A DNA stretch of 64,000 nucleotides from Sipunculus nudus. Lineage: Eukaryota > Annelida > Sipuncula > Golfingiida > Sipunculidae. The notes under the pieces are model-generated. The model was not told where the DNA came from. It did not search any database and saw only the letters and a program-made list of their open reading frames with translations. Below are positions 56,001-59,758 of this stretch, one piece after another. Each line of letters begins with the position of its first letter. Position 1 is the stretch's first letter. The position numbers and the translations under genes were made by a program. The stretch lies in the NCBI GenBank assembly GCA_026874595.1, contig CM049307.1, forward strand, positions 81,692,643 through 81,756,642, read 5' to 3'.

Positions 56001-59000
56001 TACGCCTGAACACAGGGAATTTTAGTTAAGATTCTGGTGGAGGTAAATGAAGGCTCTGACTACAGATCTAATATGAAATGAAATTAGTTTAACATATTAA
56101 ATACCAGGTACCAATTGAAAAGTAAGCTAAATTAACCTGCCTTGATCATAACAAATTAAAAAAAAAAAACTCAAACTTGAAATTAGTCTTATGACAATTG
56201 CTTAATTTTAAATACATTAAACTGATACTCAGTCTAAAATGTATCCAATTTGCTGTAACAACCTAAAATTTAATCTTAATATAATATGCCTCTGCTGATC
56301 TCAGTGTACTTTTAAATTTCATGGTAAACATGTTAATAATTATATGTGTATTATGCAAGCTATAAAACCAATTTAGGTTTATCTTGTATTTAAAACCAGT
56401 TTATGAGTAAATCTCAGTTGCATATGGCTCACCTAACTTAAATTAATTTTGTCATTAAGTAAAATTTAAAAATTTAGTCTCACATATGGCAAATTTAATC
56501 CTATAGCCAAACTTATTACTGTTCTCATATGAACTCGCATGTAATTACATTAATTGAAAATGTAATCAATAAGTCAAGAATTTATAATTTTATCAGAAAT
56601 AAGCCATAACACATAATATGTACCAAATTTAAAGTAAATCTAGATATCCTACTTTTTTTGATTTATTTAGTTCCAATTTATTATATTTTACTCAACATAA
56701 TATGAGGATTGACAATTTAAAGTTTAAAACAAACTAATATACATATTTCAGCTCTGTGTATATCATTTCTTCATAATGTAAAATCACAAAAATTCATTAC
56801 TGGCAGCAATTAACTTCATCAGCAAGCAGCTTATTAAAGAGTTGTGTTTTATAAAGAACAAGATAAAAAACAAACACATCTATATCAGGTTAAAAATAGA
56901 TATTTTACTAAATGGGCTTTAATGGAGTTTTGTTTGCTACAGTTGTTCACCTAAAACACAGTTGTAATTACATTTACAAATAGCTACAAAATGTTCCATT
57001 TAAAGCATCCACAGCATGAAATTTGTCATAAACGACGAGAGTTGGGTCAAAATTCATAATTCTATATGATCAATATAACAGGTGACTGGGGCATACAGGC
57101 ACGCAATGTGTCATGGGATATGTCACTCAGAATGCATCATGGGAAATGTAACACAGACCCCTTTCTTAAACTTAATAAGTTATTGAACTGTTAATGGTTT
57201 ACCTGTAATGGGCATGAAGGTGTGAAATGAGTCATAAATAGCCTTCTGTATTAATGCTGGGTGTGTCTTTGGTCTGTGTGTACCTATAATTGTAAATCTG
57301 CATATTTTCAGGTGATTGATAGCTAGACTAGAGGTATATAGTTCAACACAATATATACCGGAGTAATTTATTTGATAATTACATACCCAAAATATAATAA
57401 CACCTGTCTGTAAGTAAGTTTACCAACTACTTGGACTGATCAATAGTTCATTTTAATAGTTGGTGATTCAAGTTTCTTTTTCAATGCCATTTGCAGTCTT
57501 CACTCTTATTACAGGCTTATGGATTCTTTGTAAATGAACCTCTTGTAACTGAAGGGCTTTACCTGTTATTATATGATGTGAACCAACAGATAATAATCAC
57601 GGTTTTCACTGAAAAGCTATTTGCATATACCACCTGGCTCTGACTGAAATTATCAATTTGTTTAGTGTAGTTTATTTATGTAATGATCTTCTAATTTTCT
57701 TTAACAAAACCATTTTCTGCCCTCATATTATTAGAGGCCTTTTATTGCTGTGCTAACAACTAGTTTGATCATAAATGACCATCAGGCCACAGGTAAACAT
57801 ACCAGCTCATTTTATATCATTAAACAATTCAGTTACAGATATAGTTTCTTCTGTTGTGCAATCTTCCAGTTTATGAAAGGCCTTTACATCTCTGTTATTT
57901 CAACTGCTCTAGCTAATATATGGTTTTATTATTTATGTCAACAGGGGGTAATATTTGAGAACCTTTTTGCTATTGGAAACACACCTGGTCCTAAGGTAAA
58001 CTGGCTATCCATATCACATTATTAAATATACTTTTTCCTATTAATCCCAGTTCCTTTTATTATACCATTTTGCAACATTCAGATTATTATAGGCCTTTGG
58101 TCATGTGTGTATGAGCATCTTTCTGAAACTGCATTATTTATATGACTGACAATAATATTAGGTATCAGGATTTTCTTTTTATTCTCAAAAAATATCAATC
58201 TAACATCTGTCCCATTCATGTATTAACAAAGAGTGAATAACAGTTCATTTATTGGTAATCTATGTTCCCTTTGCTATACTATGTGCTACTTTCACATTAT
58301 TAAATGTGTTTGGACCATCCTGTAAATGAACCTCCTGTAATTTGAGTCCATTTCATATGATCATATCACTTAATATCATGCCAGAAAATTTGGTAATATT
58401 ATAGCAGATAATGATGGTGTTCTTTCAAAATCTGTTCACAACCTCGCCACTACAATAGGTCTATAATCTAGACTTAGGAAGAGGAATGGTTCATAAATCT
58501 CTGACCTGGTTTGAATGATATGACTATATTTTTTAATAATAGAGAAAAAGTTAGTTTCTTTTCAAGACTTCTATTGACTACCAGGTAGGTATTATTACCT
58601 CTAGCCATCTGTTGGGCTTGTAATTTACTTATAATCATTAATATGATTGCTTGTATTCAAGTCAGTTTCTTTGTATTATGGCAAATTTTTTTCTCTACAT
58701 CAATTTTATAACATCATGTTATTACAGTGCAATTTCCAGGAACATCTATTAAATTGCTTATCATACAATTGGGCGGGTGTTTCTTATTACCAAGGTAATT
58801 TATCATCCATTTAAAGCTCTCCCACCACATGTTATTACTATTACATGCCTTATGCGTAAGCCATGTTCAATTATCCGTTAACCATAAACTCTGTAATATT
58901 TTCTGCATAAGGCTGATACTGTAGGGCAACTATGTGCTAGATATCTAGATTACATATATTTACTATAACAGTTTCAACACCACCATATATAAAATGTCCT

Positions 59001-59389
59001 GCCATTGAACTACATGTATGTGTCTATATATATATATCTGTAACATGTACATTATCCATGTTGTCAATTCTTACATGTACAATATTTCTGAAAAAATATA
59101 TATATGTAAACTTAATAAAAGTAACTTATTGTTAAAAAGAACACTATAACAGAAGCAGTATTACACAAATAAATATACACATAGATATATATACATATAT
59201 ACAAAAAAATATACACAAGTGAACCCACTTTACTGATCACCTATGCAATACACACACATCTATATACAATATATGGGGTCTAAAAAAAGCCTATTGAGTA
59301 TATGCATATACTGATATAATTTTTAACTTACCGAACTGTACCAGAGCTAGGCTAACCAGGAGACCCACTGTAGCTCTGGACCAGGTCAT
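40..59389 (-). CDS. CDH23: cadherin-23-like gene, 5' and ectodomain part (29 coding segments, 3' end off the window)
   Basis: Joining the exons listed below gives one open frame of about 1,685 residues: signal peptide (about 1-21), 14 cadherin repeats with DxNDN-type calcium linkers and LDRE/LDYE motifs, then a membrane-adjacent domain. In vertebrates CDH23 is a single-pass calcium-dependent adhesion protein that forms the upper part of hair-cell tip links and binds protocadherin-15. Orthology is supported by shared oddities recalled from the human protein: DVQD instead of DVND after EC2, DDN after the third-last EC, no DRE motif in the fourth-last and last EC, and a membrane-adjacent segment containing NEDQRVKVKI and LSNITGAIIN. 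Only 14 EC repeats are present against 27 in vertebrates. The transmembrane and cytoplasmic exons are missing because the window ends. A Cad87A-type name would be the alternative for an invertebrate member. Confidence 0.9.
263..331 (-). CDS. CDH23: CDH23-like exon 27: membrane-adjacent domain
   Basis: The 69-nt exon (residues 1641-1664) encodes TDMFIHAIDKNTGKVLEAKV, which parallels the vertebrate strand with IHVVNRDTNRIL. Flanks are TTGTTTTCAG and GTAAGTAC. It leaves in phase 2. Confidence 0.9.
720..806 (-). CDS. CDH23: CDH23-like exon 26: membrane-adjacent domain
   Basis: The 87-nt exon (residues 1612-1641) contains LSNITGAIINVDMIRTHQD, almost the same as the vertebrate LSNITGAI segment. 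Flanks are TGTTTCAG and GTGAGTACT. It is entered and left in phase 2. Confidence 0.92.
1603..1691 (-). CDS. CDH23: CDH23-like exon 25: start of membrane-adjacent domain
   Basis: The 89-nt exon (residues 1583-1612) encodes IYLLNEDQRVKVKIRNSPEF and continues to FKDHFSE. In vertebrate CDH23 the equivalent DDQRVKI segment opens the domain between the last EC and the membrane. Flanks are TGTTTTCAG and GTAAGTTG. It leaves in phase 2. Confidence 0.92.
2030..2106. repeat. 31-bp minisatellite remnant, left of Helitron-like copy A
   Basis: Two to three degenerate units of CTTGTCAGAGCC with AATCACACTGATT spacing lie directly before the mobile element. They resume on its other side at 3985-4165. The same unit forms the large array at 34.7 kb. 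Confidence 0.7.
2107..3981 (+). mobile_element. Helitron/Helentron-like non-autonomous element, copy A
   Basis: The 5' end ACAAGGGACCCATGGGTC...GCTCAGCTGA begins at 2107. The 3' end at 3951-3981 is a near-perfect hairpin (AGCTCAG-TGACT / AGTCA-CTGAGCT) that finishes in CTAA, preceded by GGAC-type microsatellite. The element interrupts a minisatellite that continues on both sides, which fixes both boundaries and shows no clear target duplication. No transposase is encoded; the 62-codon reverse frame at 3106-3294 is spurious. Naming it Helentron-like is inference from the CTRR-type end, hairpin and subterminal inverted repeats. Confidence 0.75.
3985..4165. repeat. 31-bp minisatellite, continuation right of copy A
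   Basis: Five to six units of TGATTCTTGTCAGAGCCAT with AATCACAC spacers. The array is in phase with the units before 2107, split by element A. Confidence 0.75.
4274..4525 (-). CDS. CDH23: CDH23-like exon 24: EC14
   Basis: The 252-nt, phase 0/0 exon (residues 1499-1582) encodes DADEGNNSIMYFYI, GVLDGIIRT and the strand GYIAFNVYIND. The last EC lacks LDRE, as in vertebrate EC27. The donor GTAGGT is taken just after NVS because this joins directly to IYLLNEDQ in exon 25. Confidence 0.92.
4526..5484. other. intron 23, nothing recognised
   Basis: Unique-looking AT-rich intron. The small plus-strand ORFs have no family features. Confidence 0.55.
5485..5798 (-). CDS. CDH23: CDH23-like exon 23: EC13 second half and start of EC14
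   Basis: The 314-nt exon (residues 1394-1498) contains SLDRE, the second cysteine (ASGDCHSDYW), an acidic/Gln-rich insert before the last EC13 strand, and the linker EDINDNPPRF. The EC14 start FTAGVTKDT resembles vertebrate EC27. The acceptor is CTTGTTGTAG and the donor GTTTGTAA. Confidence 0.94.
6281..6444. mobile_element. palindromic MITE, 164 bp, TA-flanked
   Basis: Inverted ends CAGTGAAATC / GGTTTCACTG are flanked by TA on both sides. The interior carries GGTGGTCAT-type repeats. The TA duplication and CAGTG ends suggest a mariner/Tigger-type MITE. Confidence 0.7.
6568..9219 (+). mobile_element. Helitron/Helentron-like non-autonomous element, copy B
   Basis: The same 5' terminus as copy A starts at 6568 and the same hairpin 3' terminus ends at 9219 in CTAA. 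The interior holds two diverged units of roughly 690 bp, recognisable by AACTTGAATAAAA near 7800 and 8480. Each unit continues through a GTGCCATGG(T) block and a GGGCCCATAAC block. GGAC microsatellite precedes the 3' hairpin. No protein of its own is evident. Confidence 0.75.
9122..9172. repeat. (GGAC)n microsatellite inside copy B
   Basis: About ten GGAC units plus variants lie directly upstream of the 3' hairpin. The same position in copies A and D has shorter GGAC runs, so the microsatellite is part of the element's structure. Confidence 0.85.
9261..9492 (-). CDS. CDH23: CDH23-like exon 22: EC12-EC13 linker and first half of EC13
   Basis: The 232-nt exon (residues 1317-1394) has the non-canonical linker GDEDDNPPTF, comparable to a DDN linker in vertebrate EC25-26, and HDPDLGNNSIICYY of EC13 with one of only two cysteines. 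Flanks are TATTTATAG and GTAGGTTT. It leaves in phase 1. Confidence 0.94.
9493..10500. other. intron 21, nothing firm
   Basis: Near 9605 there is one CAGTGGAACCCCG-type terminus like that of small DNA transposons, without a visible partner end. The rest is unique AT-rich DNA. Confidence 0.45.
10501..10698 (-). CDS. CDH23: CDH23-like exon 21: EC12
   Basis: The 198-nt, phase 0/0 exon (residues 1251-1316) includes AKDKDAGRNGEVRYEF and HIDREVQEVYY. It matches vertebrate EC25, including the longer loop before FSINPLNG. Flanks are CCATTACAG and GTTAGTAT. The 6.6-kb intron before it contains Helitron-like elements. Confidence 0.94.
10957..13707 (+). mobile_element. Helitron/Helentron-like element, copy C (3' truncated)
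   Basis: The canonical 5' terminus lies at 10957-10989. The interior from about 12960 to 13707 is nearly the same as copy A from about 2945 to 3690. At 13708 the sequence switches abruptly to the 5' terminus of copy D, and the expected C remainder does not reappear after D. It contains a long GA microsatellite at 12301-12456. Confidence 0.65.
12301..12456. repeat. (GA)n microsatellite
   Basis: Purine-only GAGAGA tract with a few AAAG and CTGGAGTGCC interruptions. Arg/Glu-rich and Leu/Ser-rich frames across it are artefacts. Confidence 0.95.
14025..14850. repeat. ~280-bp tandem repeat, 3 units
   Basis: Units begin near 14031, 14306 and 14586. Each contains GCCACCTGTCATAAAATC, AGAAAGCTRTCC and a second half with GGTCAAACGGTTCC. 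Two perfect GGTGGCGCCACC palindromes occur in each of the last two units. Confidence 0.85.
15066..17010. repeat. ~337-bp tandem repeat, about 6 units
   Basis: Unit starts at about 15067, 15393, 15738, 16074, 16411 and 16748 carry GGTGGCGCCACCAGTCTGCA. Each unit continues with CATGATCAATATGTATGCC, AAGGATATGGGTAACAGAG and GGTCTCAAAAAT blocks. The last three units are the most alike, which suggests recent expansion at that end. Confidence 0.88.
17342..17866 (-). CDS. CDH23: CDH23-like exon 20: rest of EC10, EC11, start of EC12
   Basis: The 525-nt, phase 0/0 exon (residues 1076-1250) contains ALDREIRAEYDL, the linker DVNDQTPQF, EC11 with ATDADEGEN, and the linker DVNDHKPEI. EC11 lacks an LDRE motif (TLTGHIGWYY), as does the corresponding vertebrate EC24. 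Flanks are TTATCCTCCAG and GTAAGTGC. Confidence 0.96.
17867..18731. other. intron 19
   Basis: Contains a CATATG/GCATATA-rich purine-pyrimidine stretch around 18230-18530 with weak inverted symmetry. The 118-codon reverse frame there is not supported as a gene. Confidence 0.5.
18732..19264 (-). CDS. CDH23: CDH23-like exon 19: EC8-EC9 linker, EC9, start of EC10
   Basis: This is the longest exon, 533 nt (residues 898-1075). It has the linkers DVNDNQPIF and DVNDNSPEW, the EC9 motif SAVDPDKNQG, VDHE in place of LDRE, and SATDKDSGEYG of EC10. EC9 matches vertebrate EC22 best. Flanks are CTTTCTTTCAG and GTAAGTAA. Confidence 0.96.
19832..19970 (-). CDS. CDH23: CDH23-like exon 18: EC8 second half
   Basis: The 139-nt exon (residues 852-898) runs from GLFGIVKENGTLYV through SPLDRE to VNAEQPPQQNAT. 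It aligns by eye with vertebrate EC21. Flanks are TGCGTTTCAG and GTAAATATT. It leaves in phase 1. Confidence 0.92.
20402..20856 (-). CDS. CDH23: CDH23-like exon 17: EC7 and first half of EC8
   Basis: The 455-nt exon (residues 700-851) contains YRIESGAKDKFRIDANTG and AIDRGTPPLTGTATV, close to vertebrate EC20. It then has the altered linker DVNNKLP (Asn for the second Asp) and the EC8 element TDLDENALLQY. The acceptor is ATATTTTCAG and the donor GTACATA. Confidence 0.95.
21345..21417 (-). CDS. CDH23: CDH23-like exon 16: EC6-EC7 linker
   Basis: The 73-nt exon (residues 676-700) encodes DVNDETPYF and the first strand of EC7 (MYEAIIPENSTG). Flanks are TTGTTTGCAG and GTAGGGC. It leaves in phase 1. 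It sits at the point where the protein passes from EC6-like to EC20-like sequence. Confidence 0.92.
21708..22098. repeat. imperfect inverted-repeat element, ~390 bp
   Basis: The left arm with CAAAACATTTTCAAACCGATTTGG and the right arm with the reverse complement of CAAAACATTTTCAAATGGTTT face each other, with diverged arms inside. Probably an old foldback or MITE in intron 15. Confidence 0.5.
22301..22370. repeat. 14-bp tandem repeat ATCACCTATCACTT
   Basis: About five consecutive units, with the last one or two diverged to ATCACCTATTAATT. It lies 100 bp downstream of exon 15 on the minus strand. Confidence 0.9.
22471..22963 (-). CDS. CDH23: CDH23-like exon 15: most of EC5 and EC6
   Basis: The 493-nt exon (residues 511-675) holds the end of EC5 with LDRE, the linker DVNDNAPSI and nearly all of EC6, including LDYE and TPPLNSTVPVTI. 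The last motif is shared with vertebrate EC6 (from memory). It ends at VQ, and the next exon supplies DVNDE. This is the last exon that resembles the N-terminal half of vertebrate CDH23. Confidence 0.95.
23195..24326. mobile_element. foldback element with TTCCCGGGAA palindromes
   Basis: The ends TATATGTCGAGGGAAG and CTTCCCTCGACATATA are perfect inverted copies. Both arms continue for some 200 bp as alternating AGAATTCTCATTTTTCC and CCCGGGAA blocks. The centre holds a long TA run and unrelated AT-rich DNA. No ORF. It resembles a foldback-type MITE. Confidence 0.8.
23660..23722. repeat. (TA)n microsatellite
   Basis: About 31 uninterrupted TA units inside the foldback element. Confidence 0.95.
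24753..24820 (-). CDS. CDH23: CDH23-like exon 14: EC5 DxD element
   Basis: The 68-nt exon (residues 489-511) encodes ATDKDSGEYGKVTYQ, the EC5 calcium motif. Flanks are CATTTTGTAG and GTGAGTAAC. It leaves in phase 2. Confidence 0.9.
25428..25592 (-). CDS. CDH23: CDH23-like exon 13: EC4-EC5 linker
   Basis: The 165-nt, phase 0/0 exon (residues 434-488) contains the linker QDVNDNWPMF and the EC5 start SEYNASIDENSPKGTF. Flanks are CGTTAAAG and GTAAGCG. Confidence 0.92.
26301..26462 (-). CDS. CDH23: CDH23-like exon 12: EC4 middle
   Basis: The 162-nt, phase 0/0 exon (residues 380-433) begins GPNGRFEL and contains ALDYETVHSYSFQ. It follows vertebrate EC4, which also has the extended EVVPDE...ATVLLRV type segment before LDYE. 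Flanks are TTTTTTCAG and GTGAGTAC. Confidence 0.92.
27003..27194 (-). CDS. CDH23: CDH23-like exon 11: EC3-EC4 linker and start of EC4
   Basis: The 192-nt, phase 0/0 exon (residues 316-379) encodes the last EC3 strand, the linker DVNDQVPTF and an unusually long first part of EC4 ending RDMDE. Vertebrate EC4 has a similarly irregular start. Flanks are TTTTCTGCAG and GTAAAAA. Confidence 0.92.
28028..28146 (-). CDS. CDH23: CDH23-like exon 10: EC3 middle
   Basis: The 119-nt exon (residues 276-315) holds YFQLNASTGLITVAK and a diverged NRED in place of LDRE. Flanks are TTCCTCTCAG and GTAAATAA. It is entered in phase 1 and left in phase 0. The preceding 4.2-kb intron contains the nested TTAA-type elements. 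Confidence 0.9.
29640..30660 (+). repeat. ~147-bp tandem array ending in a GGAC-rich terminus
   Basis: Six to seven units, recognisable by GAGATGAAAGGTTT, AAGCTTTTTCAAGAAG and GACCTTTGACCC, run from 29640 to about 30560. A GACAGACGGAC tract and GGCGTTACTATATATCCC, typical of the 3' ends of array-bearing molluscan repeats, follow. Small ORFs inside are artefacts of the repeat. Confidence 0.8.
30984..31250 (+). pseudogene. short ORF in the piggyBac-type element, possible transposase N-terminus
   Basis: From the ATG at 30984 the frame reads MAASFIVDNEEIAQLFLDSD and 18 residues later a similar MTASFIIDLEELTDLLLE. An acidic N-terminus with an LDSD-like motif is common in piggyBac transposases, but no catalytic domain follows and the frame stops at 31250. 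An in-frame ATG at 30900 gives a 116-codon version. The link to a transposase is inference. Confidence 0.35.
31988..32041. repeat. (TA)n tract near the right end of the piggyBac-type element
   Basis: About 15-17 TA units inside a larger direct duplication (GGTTNCCATGGCAANCATATA, about 31830 and 31988). Confidence 0.8.
32374..32452 (-). CDS. CDH23: CDH23-like exon 9: EC3 first half
   Basis: The 79-nt exon (residues 250-276) includes TAQDGDTGIPNAVNYTF, the DxD element of EC3. Splice flanks are GTGTTTTAG and GTCAGTG. It leaves in phase 1. Confidence 0.88.
32453..34684. other. introns 7-8, nothing recognised
   Basis: AT-rich intronic DNA around exon 8. The 123-codon plus-strand frame at 33782-34153 has no recognisable domain and lies antisense to the gene. 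Confidence 0.5.
33160..33279 (-). CDS. CDH23: CDH23-like exon 8: EC2-EC3 linker
   Basis: The 120-nt, phase 0/0 exon (residues 210-249) carries DGGGLNSTT and the atypical linker LDVQDTPPFF in place of DVNDNxP. Vertebrate CDH23 also has DVQD at this linker, which makes this one of the best orthology markers. Flanks are ATTTACAG and GTAAGTC. Confidence 0.92.
34685..35385. repeat. 31-bp minisatellite, about 21 units
   Basis: The core TTGTCAGAGCCATTGATAAT is repeated with TTATTAATTC spacers, and some units carry an extra GTTGTCA. It differs from a CRISPR array because no unique spacers are present. Shorter tracts of the same unit occur at 2.0, 4.0 and 26.1 kb. Confidence 0.92.
35983..36085. mobile_element. 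compact palindromic MITE, ~100 bp
   Basis: ATACCATAGATCCTCTATTT and GGCCGCA on the left pair with TGCGGCC and AAGGAGGATCAACGGTAT on the right, leaving a short loop. A transcript of either strand would fold into a long hairpin. TA flanks the ends. Confidence 0.7.
36086..38031. other. intron 7, remaining part
   Basis: Near 36209 there is a single GGTTCCACTGTA-type transposon end. The rest is plain AT-rich DNA with no recognised gene. Confidence 0.45.
38032..38139 (-). CDS. CDH23: CDH23-like exon 7: EC2 second half
   Basis: The 108-nt, phase 0/0 exon (residues 174-209) runs from TPTDLFSIG through LDYETEKFYQLEIMAK. The LDYE motif is the third calcium-binding element of EC2. The acceptor is TATATTTCAG and the donor GTTTGTAT is weaker than its neighbours. 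Confidence 0.9.
39624..39842. mobile_element. MITE with AGTTTTTCAGGG ends, copy 1
   Basis: The left end GCCAGTTTTTCAGGGTCTCAAC and the right end, the inverse of TATAGCAAGATTCTCCAGG, are imperfect inverted repeats. A relative lies at 47057-47297. Confidence 0.5.
40416..40427 (-). CDS. CDH23: 12-nt microexon 6a in EC2 (Pro-Asn-Gln-Lys)
   Basis: A four-codon exon is bounded by a strong acceptor (TGTATCTTCAG) and a GTAATTTT donor. It encodes PNQK and preserves phase 0. It would lengthen the EC2 loop from NIS-TPTDLF to NIS-PNQK-TPTDLF. Its use, and whether it is always included, needs transcript data. Confidence 0.55.
40985..41018 (+). repeat. isolated 5' terminus of the Helitron-like family (copy E)
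   Basis: ACAAGTGACCCATGGGCC followed by a diverged GCTTAGCAGA matches the 5' ends of copies A-D. No hairpin 3' end is found nearby, so this is a truncated or decayed copy. Confidence 0.6.
41366..41452 (-). CDS. CDH23: CDH23-like exon 6: EC2 first half
   Basis: The 87-nt, phase 0/0 exon (residues 141-169) includes AVDPDTGVWG, the DxD calcium motif of EC2, and stops at VTYNIS. Flanks are TTTTCCCAG and GTGAGTC. The next downstream exon is either the 12-nt microexon or exon 7; both keep the frame. Confidence 0.9.
42755..42844 (-). CDS. CDH23: CDH23-like exon 5: EC1-EC2 linker
   Basis: The 90-nt, phase 0/0 exon (residues 111-140) contains the canonical DVNDNAPTF linker and the start of EC2. The acceptor is GATTTACAG and the donor GTAACAC. 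Confidence 0.9.
43691..43741 (-). CDS. CDH23: CDH23-like exon 4: EC1 strands F-G
   Basis: A 51-nt, phase 0/0 exon encodes LVESYSILFEVSDGKNN (residues 94-110), flanked by TTTTATAG and GTAAGTCA. It holds the EC1 strand with the conserved SD pair that corresponds to a calcium ligand in vertebrate CDH23. Confidence 0.88.
44373..44524 (-). CDS. CDH23: CDH23-like exon 3: EC1 core
   Basis: The 152-nt exon (about residues 43-93) carries the DED calcium motif of EC1 (AVDEDSPYVTF) and the LDRE motif at its end. The acceptor is GTGATTCCAG and the donor GTAAGTG. The third acidic residue seen in the vertebrate EC1 tip loop is a Ser here. Phase is 1 in and 0 out. Confidence 0.9.
44643..45995 (+). mobile_element. 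Tigger/pogo-like DNA transposon relic
   Basis: Ends CAGTCTGACCTCTTTCGTTTGCC and the inverse of GGCGAATGAAAGAGGTTAGACTG are flanked by TA (44641-44642 and 45996-45997). At 1.35 kb it is shorter than an autonomous element. The frame at 45334-45552 (DYDDTACPTSEPEE followed by KVRQAMK), and the out-of-frame stretch after it, look like the C-terminal tail of a Tigger-type transposase with the catalytic part deleted. Confidence 0.6.
45334..45552 (+). pseudogene. transposase C-terminal fragment
   Basis: A 72-codon frame rich in Asp/Glu and Thr lies inside the Tigger-like relic. The downstream sequence still reads like a helical tail (SNYSKHSGM, YRMDQRITALQSG) across stops. No DDE domain is left. 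Assignment rests on context and general resemblance. Confidence 0.35.
47057..47297. mobile_element. MITE with CAAGTTTTTCAGGG ends, copy 2
   Basis: TATCTCAAGTTTTTCAGGG on the left faces the inverse of TATAGCAAGTATTTCAGGG on the right, and both continue into a CCACCA block. Same family as 39624-39842. It ends 110 bp from exon 2. Confidence 0.6.
47409..47477 (-). CDS. CDH23: CDH23-like exon 2: N-terminus of EC1
   Basis: This 69-nt exon lies between TTTTTATGCAG and GTAAGAAA. It encodes the mature N-terminus and the first strand of EC1 (about residues 20-42), including NKPPQ and NYFIREDAPI. The pattern follows the vertebrate CDH23 tip, where an Asn near residue 3 joins an extra calcium site. It enters in phase 1 and leaves in phase 1. 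An 11.85-kb intron separates it from exon 1. Confidence 0.88.
47478..50430. other. intron 1, part nearest exon 2
   Basis: AT-rich, no recognisable repeat family. An inverted pair CAGGTGTGGTC / GGCCACACCTTG lies at 49170-49205. No credible ORF. Confidence 0.5.
50440..50765. repeat. ~130-bp tandem repeat, about 2.5 units
   Basis: Units start near 50450, 50577 and 50707 with GGCACCACCAGTYTTGTA, then AAAGCTAT and CAAAAATTATTRTA blocks. The third is diverged. The motif order resembles the array units of copy D. Confidence 0.7.
50840..50885. other. stem-loop with ACAGCGC arms
   Basis: ACAGCGCTTTAC and GTAAGGCGCTGT pair over 12 bases with one mismatch around a 22-base loop. Function unknown. It opens a GC-richer patch inside intron 1. 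Confidence 0.5.
51540..52700. repeat. degenerate tandem repeat with CTGCACTGAGTGAACTC
   Basis: Units combine GAGTGAACTCTTGACCTG, TTGGCAGTCTGCCAAAGC and TATAAATAGA in variable order. They lie in three blocks (51540-51920, 52040-52150, 52335-52630). Short reverse frames across it are repeat artefacts. Confidence 0.8.
51956..52038. repeat. ~25-bp repeat CATGAGGTGATCACATG, 4 units
   Basis: Four consecutive units each contain TGATCA or TGTTCA within a near-palindromic CATGAGGTGATCACATG. It is embedded in the larger array. Confidence 0.88.
53060..54165 (+). mobile_element. array-bearing repeat ending in CATAAGCTCAC terminus
   Basis: Copies of CTCAGCCAAAA and ACCATTTGAACAAACTT occur around 53135, 53312, 53492 and 53815 (period about 180). 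One perfect GGTGGCGCCACC lies at 53675-53686. The 3' side has GATGGACGTCGCC, CATCGCATAAGCTCAC and GCTAAAAA, a terminus style like that of the Helitron-like family but of a different subfamily. The 5' boundary is uncertain. Confidence 0.55.
54166..59331. other. intron 1, part nearest exon 1
   Basis: Five kilobases of AT-rich DNA without recognisable transposon ends, arrays or credible ORFs. Regulatory sequence could be present but cannot be read from one sequence. Confidence 0.5.
59332..59389 (-). CDS. CDH23: CDH23-like exon 1: start codon and signal peptide
   Basis: The ATG at 59389 opens MTWSRATVGLLVSLALVQF, a short basic start followed by a hydrophobic core, and cleavage is predicted near AQS at the exon 1/2 join. 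The exon ends at a GTAAGT donor with one base of the next codon (phase 1). This start is chosen because it gives a textbook signal peptide and splices in frame to exon 2. Transcribed leader probably continues to 59434. Confidence 0.88.
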
Positions 59390-59434
59390 GTTGCCGCCTG
59401 GATCGTAAAAGCTCAGCTGTTTAACCTGATCAAT
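59390..59434 (-). other. CDH23: 5' untranslated part of exon 1
   Basis: On the minus strand an acceptor-like GTTTACAG lies directly upstream of position 59434, so the leader is probably spliced from a further non-coding exon to the right. The transcription start cannot be placed from sequence. Confidence 0.45.
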
Positions 59435-59758
59435 CTGTAAACAATCACATATCACTGTTAAAATAAAGTTTTCAGAAAAAAATATTTAAACAGTACTTAC
59501 TTATTCACCTGCCATCCATTCCCTGAACTACAACTGGAAACAAACCCAAGTCCAAGAGTTTCATTGAAATATATTGCCATCCAAAATTATTCTGCTGTTT
59601 TATTTTTTTTTGCAGGATAGGTCCTTTGTCTGTTAATGGCATTGTCTACTGAATGAAAAAGGAGGTAACTATATGATAAGGATGATACATGTCAAAGTAT
59701 TATTAACTAGATGTAATTGGACGATGGCCCTCAGAGGGCCCAACAGAGTGAATTGGTG